Source of the DNA: Alteriqipengyuania_B sp035481675
GTDB lineage: Bacteria; Pseudomonadota; Alphaproteobacteria; Sphingomonadales; Sphingomonadaceae
Assembly (NCBI RefSeq): GCF_035481675.1
Contig: NZ_JAYJJW010000002.1
Span: forward strand, 186,001-250,000
Reading direction: 5' to 3'
DNA length: 64,000 nucleotides
In this document: positions 44,590 to 53,211 of the stretch, one piece after another
Layout: every line of letters begins with the position of its first letter
Numbering within the stretch: position 1 is the stretch's first letter
Notes under the pieces: model-generated
What the model was told of the DNA's origin: nothing
What the model saw: the letters and a program-made list of their open reading frames with translations, nothing else
The model's database searches: none
Program-made: the position numbers and the translations under genes

Positions 44590-45312
44590 TCAGCGGCGGC
44601 GGACCGGCTGGTCTTCCGGCTTCACGCTGATGCGGACCGTTTCACCCGAATTGCCGGGGAAGTCGGTGAACATCGCCTCGACCAGGTTGGGGACGAGATA
44701 CTGCAGGCGGTTGCTGGTCGACAGGGCCTGCGCCTTGCCTTCGAACAGTCGCTCGCCGGTCGCGGCGCGGTCGATCTTCATGTCGATGCCGCTGGTGTAG
44801 ACCGTGTCGGCCCACACGTCGTTGCCGCGGCGGAAGAACGGATCGTGGTAGCCATAGCCCCAGGCACGGGTCGGGACGACGGCGACGCGGCCGTCACGCG
44901 TGCGCACACGGCGATAGACGGTGCGCGGGCCGCGATAGCCGTACCAGCGATCGTAGAACGGATCGCCGCGATAGCCGAAACCGCTGGACCGGACGCGGGT
45001 GCGCCCGTTATCGACACCGTAGTCGAAGCGCACGAGCAGGTCGGCGGCTTCCGGATTGTCGGTCGGAGTGTAGCCGAGCAGCGCCATCTCTTCCTCGACG
45101 AAGTCCGCATACTGCGAAAACTCGAGGCCGCCGGCGAGTTCGGGATCGTCGGCGATGACGGCGAAAGTCTGCCCGGTCGGCGCCGGGAGCTGGCTTTCGA
45201 AACGGGAAACGTCGGCGTTGAAGCCGGTGGTGCAGGCGCCGAGGCCGGCGAGAAGGATTGGGGCAGCGGCCAGTTTCGCGACCTTGGATGCCCCCTGGAT
45301 ACGTCGGAACAT
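44590..45312 (-). CDS. DUF4136 lipoprotein
   Basis: A 240-residue lipoprotein with lipobox GLGAC (Cys27) after a basic-hydrophobic signal sequence. The mature part begins TTGFNADVSRFE and contains DLLVRFDYGV, an Arg/Tyr/Gly-rich central loop (YRGDPFYDRWYGYRGPR) and the terminal LVEAMFTDFPGNSGETV typical of DUF4136. Function unknown; outer-membrane association likely. It has its own promoter (45416-45444) and terminator. A paralogue at 14.2-14.8 kb is shorter and lacks the Tyr-rich loop. Confidence 0.78.
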   Translation of the reverse strand: MFRRIQGASKVAKLAAAPILLAGLGACTTGFNADVSRFESQLPAPTGQTFAVIADDPELAGGLEFSQYADFVEEEMALLGYTPTDNPEAADLLVRFDYGVDNGRTRVRSSGFGYRGDPFYDRWYGYRGPRTVYRRVRTRDGRVAVVPTRAWGYGYHDPFFRRGNDVWADTVYTSGIDMKIDRAATGERLFEGKAQALSTSNRLQYLVPNLVEAMFTDFPGNSGETVRISVKPEDQPVRRR

Positions 45313-45415
45313 GGTGTGTCTCCATTCAGGGTGGGCTGCGTCCCGCGTGCCCCCCATATTCGCGCACACGACCATCAGCGTTGGCATTGTTCTACGCAGC
45401 CGCCAGTGAACCGGG

Positions 45416-45444
45416 ATTGAACGCCCGATTTAACAAAAGGTCAA
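45416..45444 (-). promoter_or_regulatory. Candidate sigma-70 promoter of the DUF4136 gene
   Basis: On the minus strand TTGACC (45444-45439) and TTCAAT (45421-45416) are separated by 17 bases, about 100 bases before the start codon. Confidence 0.5.
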
Positions 45445-45476
45445 GTTTTCGAGCCGTTTGCGGCGGGTCTGCGTGC

Positions 45477-46508
45477 CTAGCCGCGGACGAGGCCGAGAGC
45501 CTCGTAAGCCCGGGCCAGCGTGGGCACGGCCCGTTCGCGCGCCCTTGCCGCGCCCTTGGCAAGGATCGCATCGAGCGTATCGGTGTCCGCCTTCAGCTCA
45601 TTGAAGCGCGCGGCGATCGGGCCGAGCGTCTCGACCATCATTTCGCCAAGCGACGGCTTGAACTTGCCGAACCCTTCGCCGCCGAAATCGGCCAGCACCG
45701 CCTCGGCACTCGTCTGCGCCAGCGCGGCGTAGATGGTGACGAGGTTCAGCGCCTCCGGCCGCTCCGCCAGGCCATCTGTCTCCGACGGCAGCGGCTCGGG
45801 ATCGGTCTTGGCCTTCTTCACCTTTTTCATGATCGTATCGGCATCGTCGGACAGGTTGATGCGGCTCATGTCGCTGTCGTCGGACTTGGACATCTTCCGC
45901 GATCCGTCGCGCAGGCTCATGATCCGCGCGGCCTCGGGCGGAACGATTGCATCGGGCAGGGTGAAGACCGGCGCTTCGTCGCCCACTTCATTGCTCGGGG
46001 CAAAATCGTTGTTGAACTTCTGCGCGATGTCGCGCGCCAGCTCCAGGTGCTGCTTCTGGTCGTCGCCCACCGGAACGTGCGTCGCCTGGTAGAGGAGCAC
46101 GTCGGCAGCCTGCAGCACGGGGTAGGAGAACAGCGCGACCGACTGGCCCTCGCGGTTCTTGCCAGCCTTGTCCTTCCACTGCGTCATGCGGTTCAGCCAG
46201 CCCATGCGCGCCGTGCCGGACAGCAGCCACTGCAGCTCCGCATGCTGCGGCACCTGCGCCTGGTTGAACAGGATGGAGCGGTCGGGATCGATCCCGCAGG
46301 CGACCAGCGCCGCGGCCATCTCCAGCGTGCCGGCGCGCAGCTCCGCCGGATCGTGCGGCATGGAAATGGCGTGCAGGTCCGCAAGGAAATATAGGCACTC
46401 ACCATCGTCACCGAGATCGTCCTGCATGGCCACCCAGTTGCGGATCGCGCCCAGGTAATTGCCGAGGTGCAGGTTGCCCGTGGGCTGGATACCGGAAACG
46501 ACACGCAT
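45477..46508 (-). CDS. trpS: Tryptophanyl-tRNA synthetase
   Basis: Charges tRNA-Trp. The 343-residue class I synthetase has the HIGH-equivalent PTGNLHLGNY at residues 9-18, FLADLHAIS, the KMSKSDDSD signature, and the LLYQATHVPVGDDQKQHLE segment. The start is the ATG at 46508. It is the last gene of the secB-murJ-trpS run, starting four bases after murJ stops. Confidence 0.95.
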   Translation of the reverse strand: MRVVSGIQPTGNLHLGNYLGAIRNWVAMQDDLGDDGECLYFLADLHAISMPHDPAELRAGTLEMAAALVACGIDPDRSILFNQAQVPQHAELQWLLSGTARMGWLNRMTQWKDKAGKNREGQSVALFSYPVLQAADVLLYQATHVPVGDDQKQHLELARDIAQKFNNDFAPSNEVGDEAPVFTLPDAIVPPEAARIMSLRDGSRKMSKSDDSDMSRINLSDDADTIMKKVKKAKTDPEPLPSETDGLAERPEALNLVTIYAALAQTSAEAVLADFGGEGFGKFKPSLGEMMVETLGPIAARFNELKADTDTLDAILAKGAARARERAVPTLARAYEALGLVRG

Positions 46509-46512
46509 GGAA

Positions 46513-48084
46513 TCAGGGCTCTTTCTTCGAAGTCAGGGTGCGGATGCGCTGCCGGTCGATCGCGCCGATGGCAAAGGCGATGCCGAAATAGACGACCGCC
46601 GAGCATGCCACGAGGGCGATAAGCGCCCCGGCGCGCGCGAACAACCCGGCATCGTACCACCCGGCCAGCAGGTCGCGCGCGAACCACAGCGCCCCGCCCA
46701 TCGCCGCCGCCGCAACCAGTTGCCGCCCGATCCGTGCGACCAGCTTCAGCGGGATGGTGTAATAGTCACGCTTCACCAGCACGACGTAGAGATAGAAGAC
46801 GTTGATCCACGCGCCGATGACGCTGGCAAAGGCGACGCCGACCACGCCGAAATCTTCCAGCAGCACGAAATTCATCGCGATGAAGACCGCCAGCGAAATG
46901 AAGGCGGCATAGACCGGCGTTCGGGTGTCGGACCGGGCGTAGAAATTGGGCACCAGCACCTTCACCAGCACATAGGCCGGCAAACCGAGCACCAGCGCGG
47001 CGACGACCCGGCCGGTCAGGTCAGCCTGTTCCAGGCTGAAACGACCGCCCTGGAAGATCATCGTGACGAACGGGACCGCGCAGATCGCCAAGGCCACGGC
47101 GGCGGGTATCGTCAGCAGCATGGCGACCTCGATCGCGTCGGATTGCACGCGGTCGGTGCCTTCGCGGTTCTTCGTCCCCACGAACTTGCTGAGCGTCGGC
47201 AGGATGGCGGTCGACAGCGCGATCCCGATGATGCCGAGCGGCAGCTGGTTCAGCCGGTCGGCATAATTCATGTAACTGATCGAACCATCGTCGAGCCGGT
47301 TGAGGAAGTAGAGCTGGACCAGCGTGTTGATCTGGTACGCGCCGCCGCCGATGGCCGCCGGCAGCGCGATGATCGACAGGCGCTTCACTTCCGGCGTGAT
47401 CCGCGGCCACAGCAACTTGGGCCGGAAGCCTTCGACGCGGGTCCAGTAATACAGCCACGCCAGCTGGATGACCCCTCCGATCGTAACCGCCCAGGCCTGG
47501 CTGTAGCCGACCTGCCGCGTGGTCCAGCCCCATTCGGCCATCGCGTAATCGCCGAACAGCAACGCCGCGATCAGGGTGAGGTTGAGCAGGATGGGGAAGC
47601 TTGCGCCGGGCGCAAAGCGGCTAACCGAATTCAGCATGCCGGTGAACAACGTCACCAGGCTGACCAGCAGGATATAGGGGAACATGATCCGCGCGAAATC
47701 GACTTCCATCGCGAAGTCCGCGGGCGGGGAATCCCCGTCGCCCAGCGCCATGATCACCAGCGGCATCGCCAGCATCATGATGGCGCAGACCGCGATCAGC
47801 ACGGGCAGGAAGACGCTGAGCACGTCGTCGGAGAAGCTGCGTGCTTCCTCGATCCCGCCGTCCCCGTGCAGCCGCTTGGAAAACATCGGCACGAAGGCGG
47901 CGGAAAACGCGCCTTCCGCGAACAGGCGGCGGAAGACGTTGGGAATGATGAAGGCCTGGAACCACGCGTCGGTCACCGCATTGGCGCCGAGCACGCGCGA
48001 GAAGATCATCTCGCGCGCGAGGCCGGCGACGCGGCTGACCATCGTCAGCCCGCCGATCGTCCCGACATTCTTGAGCAGGCTCAT
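46513..48084 (-). CDS. murJ: Lipid II flippase MurJ
   Basis: Multi-spanning flippase that moves lipid II across the inner membrane. The 523-residue protein has about fourteen membrane segments and the N-terminal signature SLLKNVGTIGGLTMVSRVAG and REMIFSRVLGAN typical of MurJ/MviN, then NVFRRLFAEGAFSAAFVPMF and ALSTAILPTLSKF. The ATG at 48084 fits the family start; the open frame to 48159 overlaps secB. Lies between secB and trpS. Confidence 0.94.
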   Translation of the reverse strand: MSLLKNVGTIGGLTMVSRVAGLAREMIFSRVLGANAVTDAWFQAFIIPNVFRRLFAEGAFSAAFVPMFSKRLHGDGGIEEARSFSDDVLSVFLPVLIAVCAIMMLAMPLVIMALGDGDSPPADFAMEVDFARIMFPYILLVSLVTLFTGMLNSVSRFAPGASFPILLNLTLIAALLFGDYAMAEWGWTTRQVGYSQAWAVTIGGVIQLAWLYYWTRVEGFRPKLLWPRITPEVKRLSIIALPAAIGGGAYQINTLVQLYFLNRLDDGSISYMNYADRLNQLPLGIIGIALSTAILPTLSKFVGTKNREGTDRVQSDAIEVAMLLTIPAAVALAICAVPFVTMIFQGGRFSLEQADLTGRVVAALVLGLPAYVLVKVLVPNFYARSDTRTPVYAAFISLAVFIAMNFVLLEDFGVVGVAFASVIGAWINVFYLYVVLVKRDYYTIPLKLVARIGRQLVAAAAMGGALWFARDLLAGWYDAGLFARAGALIALVACSAVVYFGIAFAIGAIDRQRIRTLTSKKEP

Positions 48085-48109
48085 CCGATGAGGCCCGTCA
48101 GGGTTTGGC

Positions 48110-48643
48110 TCAGGCGTCCGCTGCCGGTGCGCCCGCGCCTTCTTCCGCCTCGCGCGCACGCTTCGCGGCGAGCTGCTGGAAGTAGAGGCCCTGGAAGTCG
48201 ATCGGGTCGAGCATCAGTGGCGGGAAGCCCGCATCGTGCACGGCGTCGGCGACCACGCGGCGGGCGAAGGGGAACAGCATCCGCGGCGCTTCGGAATAAA
48301 GGAACATGTGCGCCTGGTCCTCGGCCATGTTGCGCATGCCGACGAGGCCGCAATAGGCGAGCTCGATGATATAGGCCGCACCCGCCTGTGCGTTGGCAGT
48401 GCAGACGATCTTCAGCTCGACCTCGTGAACCCCGTCGCCTACGTCCTTGGCAGCGATGTTGAACTGCACGTCCAGCTGCGGCTGATCGGTCCACTGGAAG
48501 CTTTCCGGCGCCTTCGGGTTCTCGACCGAGAGGTCCTTCACATATTGCGTGATGAAGCCCGCGCTCGGCTGGTTGTCGGCGCCGTTCGCGCCTTCTGCCG
48601 GGTTGGGTACGGGATTGGCGGGCATGTTGCCTTCGTCGGCCAT
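48110..48643 (-). CDS. secB: Protein-export chaperone SecB
   Basis: Tetrameric chaperone delivering unfolded preproteins to SecA. The 177-residue protein has the SecB core: TQYVKDLSVENPKAP, AYIIELAYCGLV, LFPFARRVVADAVHDAGFPPL and DPIDFQGLYFQ. The acidic tails are longer than in E. coli. It heads the minus-strand run and is divergent from the Tim44-like gene, a conserved alphaproteobacterial arrangement. Confidence 0.95.
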   Translation of the reverse strand: MADEGNMPANPVPNPAEGANGADNQPSAGFITQYVKDLSVENPKAPESFQWTDQPQLDVQFNIAAKDVGDGVHEVELKIVCTANAQAGAAYIIELAYCGLVGMRNMAEDQAHMFLYSEAPRMLFPFARRVVADAVHDAGFPPLMLDPIDFQGLYFQQLAAKRAREAEEGAGAPAADA

Positions 48644-48786
48644 GAATAGTGTCCTGGTTACCGGGTTGTCGGGCCGCGCCGATTCCGGAGCGGCGATTTC
48701 GCGACAGCGCGCCTAGCACCCGCTCACCGCCCCCGCAACGCCGCTCTGCAGGCAGGCGCAGCGCCGCGGCGGCGCGGTCTCATCGC

Positions 48787-48814
48787 TTGTTCATTTGTGT
48801 TTGGTCACTATTTC
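48787..48814 (+). promoter_or_regulatory. Weak candidate promoter of the Tim44-like gene
   Basis: TTGTTC (48787-48792) and TATTTC (48809-48814) with a 16-base spacer, in the 270-base gap between secB and the Tim44-like gene. Confidence 0.3.
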
Positions 48815-48916
48815 AGGCACCAATGGTAAACGGTTTCGTTGTAAGGATCGCCCGGCAAATCCGGTGGGCGGGCCCGGCGGCGCCTCGCAGAGCCTAAGCG
48901 GCAGGAAAAGACTAAC

Positions 48917-49573
48917 GTGTTTTGGGAAATCATCATCCTTGCCATGATCGCAGCCTTCCTGGGCCTGCGCCTTTATTCCGTGCTGGGCCAGCGCGCCGAG
49001 CATGAGGAAGAGCCGTCGGTGACCCGGCTTGAGCAGCCGCGCGAACAGCAGCGAGAGCGCCCTGCAGAGGCTGCAGCGCCGCAGGGCCAGCAGGCGATGC
49101 CGCAATTCTCCGGCGTGACCCCGGCGATCGAGCGGGGCCTGCGTGAAATTTCCGCCGCCGACCGCCAGTTCGACCTGCTCTCGTTTCTCGAAGGGGCGAA
49201 GGGCGCCTATTCCGTCGTGCTGGAAGCCTTCTGGGAAGGCGACCGCGAAGACCTGCGCGAACTGACCGATGCCGATGTCTACGCCGGTTTCGAAGCGGCC
49301 ATCGCTGCGCGCGAGGAAGCGGGCGAAACGCTCAAGAACAGCTTGGTGCGGATCGAGGATGCTGTCATCCATTCAGCCGAACTCGACGGCTCGATCGCGC
49401 GGATCACCGTGCGCTTCATCGCCGACATCGCCGCCGTCACTTACGACAAGGATGGCAACGTAGTCGCCGGATCGCTCGACGACGCGATCGAAAGCGTCGA
49501 CGTCTGGACGTTCGAGCGTGATACGCGCCTGCCTGGCCCCAAGTGGCTGGTGACCGAAACCGACGAGGGCTGA
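48917..49573 (+). CDS. Tim44-like inner-membrane adaptor protein
   Basis: A 218-residue protein with an N-terminal membrane anchor (residues 2-22), a charged Glu/Gln-rich linker (about 29-65) and a C-terminal Tim44-like domain (FSGVTPAIERGLREISAADR, FLEGAKGAYSVVLEAFWEGDR, VTYDKDGNVVAG). Bacterial Tim44-type proteins such as TimA are thought to act in envelope protein handling. The start is a GTG at 48917. It begins the Tim44-mltA-smr run and lies opposite secB. Confidence 0.85.
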   Translation: MFWEIIILAMIAAFLGLRLYSVLGQRAEHEEEPSVTRLEQPREQQRERPAEAAAPQGQQAMPQFSGVTPAIERGLREISAADRQFDLLSFLEGAKGAYSVVLEAFWEGDREDLRELTDADVYAGFEAAIAAREEAGETLKNSLVRIEDAVIHSAELDGSIARITVRFIADIAAVTYDKDGNVVAGSLDDAIESVDVWTFERDTRLPGPKWLVTETDEG

Positions 49574-49578
49574 GGCCC

Positions 49579-50781
49579 GTGAACAACGGGGTAAAAGCCG
49601 TGCTGCGCGCCGCCGCCCTGCTGGCCGCGCCATTGGCACTCGCCGGCTGCCAGATCGTCCCCAAACCGATCGATCGCGCGCCGCCGCCGCCCGCGGGCAC
49701 TACGGCGTTCGAAATGGGCGTGCGCGCCGGACCGCCCGTTGCGCGCCTCAATTTGACTTACGAAGACGCGGCCAGCGCGCTGCTCGCCTTCAACACAAGC
49801 TGCCCCGTCGTCCTGTCGCGCGAGGACGCGAGCGGACTGACTATCAACAGCGACTGGAGCGAGGCCTGCGCCGCATTTACCGCATGGCCCGCCGCCGATC
49901 CGCAAGGCTTCTTCGCGCGCTTTTTCGACACGGTCGAAGTGGGCACGAACGACGCCTTCGCCACAGGCTATTTCGAGCCCGAGATCGCCGGCTCCCGCGT
50001 GTTCCAGCCGGACTATGCCCCGGTGTACGCGATGCCGGACGACCTCGTGCGCGCATGGCCCGACGACATATCCGAAAGCGAACGCACGGGCCGCGCGCCC
50101 CTGGGCCGCTATGACCAAAGCGGCAAGGTCGTGCCCTATTACACCCGCGCCGAGATCGAGGACGGGGCGCTTGCCGGGCGCGGGCTGGAGCTGGGCTGGG
50201 CGGTCGATCCGATCGAGCTGTTCTTCCTGCAGATCCAGGGCAGCGGGCGGCTCGCCTTTGCCGACGGCAGCGTGACACGCATCGGCTATGCCGGGCAGAA
50301 CGGTCACGGCTACACCGGCATCGGCGCGCTGATGCGCCAGCGCGGCCTGATCGGCGACGGAACGGATTACCCAACCAGCATGCAGGGCATCGTCCAGTAT
50401 TTGCGCGACCACCCGGCAGAAGGCCGCGCGATCATGCGCGAGAACGAAAGCTGGATCTTCTTCCGCGAACTGACCGGCCCGAATGCCGCGATCGGGCCTA
50501 TCGGCAGCATCGGCGTGCCGGTGCGGGGCCGCGCCTCGGTAGCGGTCGATCCCAAATACGTGCCCTATGGCGCGCCCGTCTGGCTCGATCTCGACCGCGA
50601 CGTGGCGGACGGGCTGTGGGTGGCGCAGGACACCGGCGGAGCGATCAAGGGTCCCAACCGCTTCGATACATTCTGGGGCGCCGGTGCCGAAGCGCGCGAG
50701 ATTGCCGGCGGCATGAGCGGGCGGGGCCGCGCCTACATCCTCCTGCCGAAAGCCGCCGCGCGCCGCCTGCTGGCGCGATGA
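49579..50781 (+). CDS. mltA: Membrane-bound lytic murein transglycosylase A
   Basis: Cleaves peptidoglycan glycan strands with 1,6-anhydro ring formation. The 400-residue lipoprotein has a lipobox LALAGC (Cys24), the MltA domain (FATGYFEPEI, PYYTRAEIEDG, ELFFLQIQGSGRL, RIGYAGQNGHGYTGIG) and the 3D domain at the C-terminus (VDPKYVPYGAPVWL, AQDTGGAIKGPNRFDTFWG) with the catalytic Asp. The start is GTG at 49579, six bases after the Tim44-like stop. Overlaps smr in ATGA. Confidence 0.93.
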   Translation: MNNGVKAVLRAAALLAAPLALAGCQIVPKPIDRAPPPPAGTTAFEMGVRAGPPVARLNLTYEDAASALLAFNTSCPVVLSREDASGLTINSDWSEACAAFTAWPAADPQGFFARFFDTVEVGTNDAFATGYFEPEIAGSRVFQPDYAPVYAMPDDLVRAWPDDISESERTGRAPLGRYDQSGKVVPYYTRAEIEDGALAGRGLELGWAVDPIELFFLQIQGSGRLAFADGSVTRIGYAGQNGHGYTGIGALMRQRGLIGDGTDYPTSMQGIVQYLRDHPAEGRAIMRENESWIFFRELTGPNAAIGPIGSIGVPVRGRASVAVDPKYVPYGAPVWLDLDRDVADGLWVAQDTGGAIKGPNRFDTFWGAGAEAREIAGGMSGRGRAYILLPKAAARRLLAR

Positions 50782-51356
50782 GCTATCCGCGCGGCCTGAC
50801 GCCCGAGGAACAGGCGGTCTGGGAGCAGCTTGCCGCCACCGCTACGCCGCTCCATCCTCCGCGAGCCGAAGCAGCCAGTCGCCCGCAGCTTGATCGGGAG
50901 GCCCCGCGAGCCAAGGCCGCTACACCGCCCAGGAAACCGAAGGGCCGCGTCCCGCCGATGCGTGTACCCGCGCCACCATCACCACCGGCCACGCGCCCGC
51001 TCGATGCGCAGCACGGGCTCGACAATTCGTGGGAGCGCAAGCTCGCCCGCGCGGGGGTGGAGCCCGATTTCACGCTCGACCTGCATGGCCATACGCTGGA
51101 TGGCGCGTGGAACCGGCTCGACAGCGGCATCGCGCAGGCGAAGGCGATGGGCGCGCGCCTGATCCTCGTGGTCACCGGCAAGTCGCGCCCGGTCGACGCA
51201 GCGGATCGCGGGACCAGCCGCGGGGCGATCCGCGCCAAGATCCTCGACTGGCTCGCCGCCGGCCCCCACGGCGCGGACATCGCCGCCGTCCGCAAGGCGC
51301 ACCGCCGCCATGGCGGCGACGGCGCTATCTATCTAGTGTTGCGACGGGGGCGGTGA
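50778..51356 (+). CDS. Smr domain protein
   Basis: A 192-residue protein with a Pro/Arg-rich N-terminal half and a C-terminal Smr domain: LDLHGHTLDGAWNRLD (the LDxH motif), ILVVTGKSR (the TGxG-like loop) and GADIAAVRKAHRRHGGDGAIYLVLRR. Smr domains are nucleases or nucleic-acid binding modules first known from MutS2. Coupled to mltA by a four-base overlap. A diverged, frameshifted copy of its last 87 bases lies at 53086-53171, 1.7 kb downstream. Confidence 0.88.
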   Translation: MSYPRGLTPEEQAVWEQLAATATPLHPPRAEAASRPQLDREAPRAKAATPPRKPKGRVPPMRVPAPPSPPATRPLDAQHGLDNSWERKLARAGVEPDFTLDLHGHTLDGAWNRLDSGIAQAKAMGARLILVVTGKSRPVDAADRGTSRGAIRAKILDWLAAGPHGADIAAVRKAHRRHGGDGAIYLVLRRGR

Positions 51357-51386
51357 TTCAAAATCCCGCTTGATTCCGCGCGAAAA

Positions 51387-51593
51387 TCAGGTCGTCGATT
51401 GGCGGCGATGTTCTGCCAGCGCGTCTTTTAGCCGGGCGTAAGTGTAAGGGCCCACACGGTAACTGACCGACGTGATCGCAATCACCCCTTCCGGAAGCTC
51501 GGGTGACGAATGCGCCGCAACCGCACCACCTTCGTTTTCCCACTCGCGCGCGTCAGATTGTTCGTTCGGTGCAGGATGTCGCTCGATCGTCAC
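51387..51593 (-). CDS. Short hypothetical protein
   Basis: A 68-residue hydrophilic protein starting with GTG, preceded by AAGGGGA at the right spacing. Recognisable stretches: EWENEGGAVAAHSS and ITSVSYRVGPYTYARLKDAL. No family is known to me. It overlaps the stop of the upstream gene (GTGA), so the two are translated together. No signal peptide or membrane helix. Part of the accessory block beyond smr. Confidence 0.5.
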   Translation of the reverse strand: MTIERHPAPNEQSDAREWENEGGAVAAHSSPELPEGVIAITSVSYRVGPYTYARLKDALAEHRRQSTT

Positions 51594-51820
51594 GCTGCAT
51601 CCCCTTCGCTATCTGCAGGTTTCCGTACGTCAGTCAGGCTGGATCGTTCGTCCTGCGGCCAGCCGACATTGGACAAGCCATTTGCCTTTCGCCAGGCGGC
51701 GATCCGGCCTGCCTGGTCGCCTGTCTCCTGAAACAGCGCCCTGCGCTCGTCGGCAGTGCCCGAACGGTCGGCCTTCATGGCGGAAATCTGGTGATCGAAA
51801 AGGAACTGGTTCATCGGCAT
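51590..51820 (-). CDS. Short hypothetical protein
   Basis: A 76-residue hydrophilic, helical protein: MPMNQFLFDHQISAMKADRS, then DERRALFQETGDQAGRIAAWR and a polar tail. The AAWRK stretch resembles short stress-associated proteins, but I cannot name a family. The ATG at 51820 is preceded by AAGGA; an ATG at 51814 is an alternative. Coupled to the 68-residue gene downstream. Confidence 0.5.
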   Translation of the reverse strand: MPMNQFLFDHQISAMKADRSGTADERRALFQETGDQAGRIAAWRKANGLSNVGWPQDERSSLTDVRKPADSEGDAA

Positions 51821-51837
51821 CGGCTGATTCCTTGAAG

Positions 51838-51880
51838 GAGAAAAAGCGAGGCCGGAGCATAATGCCCCAGCCTCGCATTC
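51838..51880 (-). terminator. Rho-independent terminator after the cold-shock-like gene
   Basis: On the minus strand GCGAGGC and GCCTCGC close a long stem (51846-51876) with an inner GGGGCAT/ATGCTCC pairing, followed by TTTTTCTCC. Confidence 0.75.
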
Positions 51881-51884
51881 GGCT

Positions 51885-52139
51885 TTAGCCCTGCTGCTTG
51901 CGGGCCTGGTCCTTGTGGCTCGAGCCATCGCCCTGCTGCTGTTGCAGGTTCACGGCACGCTTGCTGCCGCCGTCGACTTCGCTGGTTTCGAACTCGTAGC
52001 TCTGGTCGACCTTGGGTTCCTGCGCTTCCTGCTGCAGGTCGGACTTCTTGAACGGAAGCGCATCGCCACCCTTTTCGGGAGCGATCGTGCCGACGCCCTT
52101 GTTGCTGTCGTAGCTCTTGATCTTGCCGGTATGGGCCAT
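51885..52139 (-). CDS. Cold-shock-domain-like small protein
   Basis: An 84-residue protein whose first about 65 residues follow the cold-shock domain: GKIKSYDSNKGVGTIAPEKGGDALPF, KSDLQ, and YEFETSEVDGGSKRAVNLQ. The canonical RNP1 (KGFGFI) is reduced to KGVGTI and RNP2 (VFVH) to ALPF, so nucleic-acid binding may be weak. The tail is Gln/Lys-rich (QQQQGDGSSHKDQARKQQG). The ATG at 52139 follows AAGGAAG; an ATG at 52154 is in frame. It has its own terminator, so it is a single-gene unit. Confidence 0.7.
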   Translation of the reverse strand: MAHTGKIKSYDSNKGVGTIAPEKGGDALPFKKSDLQQEAQEPKVDQSYEFETSEVDGGSKRAVNLQQQQGDGSSHKDQARKQQG

Positions 52140-52390
52140 GTGTACTTCCTTCATGCGTGTTTGCAGCGCGCCAGGATTGACCCGACTGCGACTAAGAGGC
52201 GAAACGGAAGGAAAGGGCTCCCAACTGGGAAGCGAAGACCGTCGATAACGACTGGTAGCTGAGTATTAGATGGTGTCTGGGGTGGAAAACACAATGGGCA
52301 CAAGAAGATAAATCGGGCGGAATAGCCTTTCGAGTGATTGACTCGCAATAGTGAGCCGATACCGTGCGCTATCGTTTCCGGAGAATTTCG

Positions 52391-53080
52391 ATGCTGACAC
52401 AAGCCGGTTTTGTAGTAGCTGCAGCCTACGTGTTGGCAGTCTCCGCCAGCGCGCAGGATCAAAAGGGCTTCGCGCCAACAGGGGAAGAGATCGATCGGAT
52501 CGCGGAGGAATTGCCGCAGATGATGCTCCATCCACTCTACGACGAGCCGTACATGTGCAGCGAACACCCTTTCAGCACGTCGATGCAGCCCGGCAATACG
52601 CTGGCCCAGGACTGCATGATCATGGACGGCATTGACTGGGTGACGAATACCGGGTTCATGCAATTCTACAGCGGTGACGGATCGCGTAACGAAGACTGGT
52701 ACGGCTGGGGCAAGCCCGTGCTCGCGCCACTGGCGGGGACCGTCACTGAGACATATCGCGTCGACACGGTAAACGAACCCGGCACGATGACGCCCGGGAT
52801 GGCAACCTATGTCACGATAACCGCTGCAGGTGGCGAAAGCGTCATGATCGTGCACCTTGGCGAGATCGCGGTGGAAGAAGGCCAGTCGGTCGCCGTTGGG
52901 GACGTGGTCGGCACGGTCGGCAACAATGGCAATTCACGCAGCCCGCACATTCATGTCGGCGCCATCGACGCAGAAGGGGAGCCCGCCCAGATCCGCTGGA
53001 ACCTCGTCACCGCAGCCCTGCGCGCGCGCGATTACGTGATGGAATTGCGCAAACGGGCGGATGCGGAGAGTGGCGACTAG
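52391..53080 (+). CDS. M23-family peptidase-like secreted protein
   Basis: A 229-residue protein with a signal peptide (cut near SASAQ-DQ) and an M23/LytM-like domain (LAPLAGTV, MIVHLGEIAVEEGQSVAVGD, GNNGNSRSPHIHVGAI). The HxH motif (His186/His188) and the HLG His155 are present and Asp82 is kept, but the first zinc ligand His is replaced by Met78 (MDGID), so hydrolysis is doubtful. The ATG at 52391 follows GGAGA; a GTG at 52364 is in frame. It ends six bases before the smr-like remnant. Confidence 0.75.
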   Translation: MLTQAGFVVAAAYVLAVSASAQDQKGFAPTGEEIDRIAEELPQMMLHPLYDEPYMCSEHPFSTSMQPGNTLAQDCMIMDGIDWVTNTGFMQFYSGDGSRNEDWYGWGKPVLAPLAGTVTETYRVDTVNEPGTMTPGMATYVTITAAGGESVMIVHLGEIAVEEGQSVAVGDVVGTVGNNGNSRSPHIHVGAIDAEGEPAQIRWNLVTAALRARDYVMELRKRADAESGD

Positions 53081-53085
53081 CCAAA

Positions 53086-53171
53086 GGCGCGGACATCGCG
53101 GCCGTCCGCAAGGCCTGCGCCGCCACGGCGGCGACGGCGCGCCTTACCTGGCGCTGCGGCGCGGGCGCTAA
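53086..53171 (+). pseudogene. Remnant of an smr 3' end
   Basis: Aligned base by base, these 86 bases match the last 87 bases of smr (51270-51356) at about 70 positions. Most differences are at third codon positions, so the copy diverged while coding (AIYLVLRRGR against APYLALRRGR). A one-base deletion near 53115 shifts the frame. No start or upstream smr sequence is present. Confidence 0.75.
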
Positions 53172-53211
53172 TTTCCCGATTGCAGGCAGAAGGCCCTACG
53201 GCGATACCGCG

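Larger units (their letters stand above)
51357..53085. other. Accessory block bounded by smr 3'-end copies
   Basis: The 1.7 kb between the intact smr stop and the smr-like remnant holds three short minus-strand genes and a plus-strand M23-like gene. The layout, gene end copy on the far side, is what insertion at a gene's 3' end leaves behind. No integrase, transposase or terminal repeat is visible. Confidence 0.45.
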
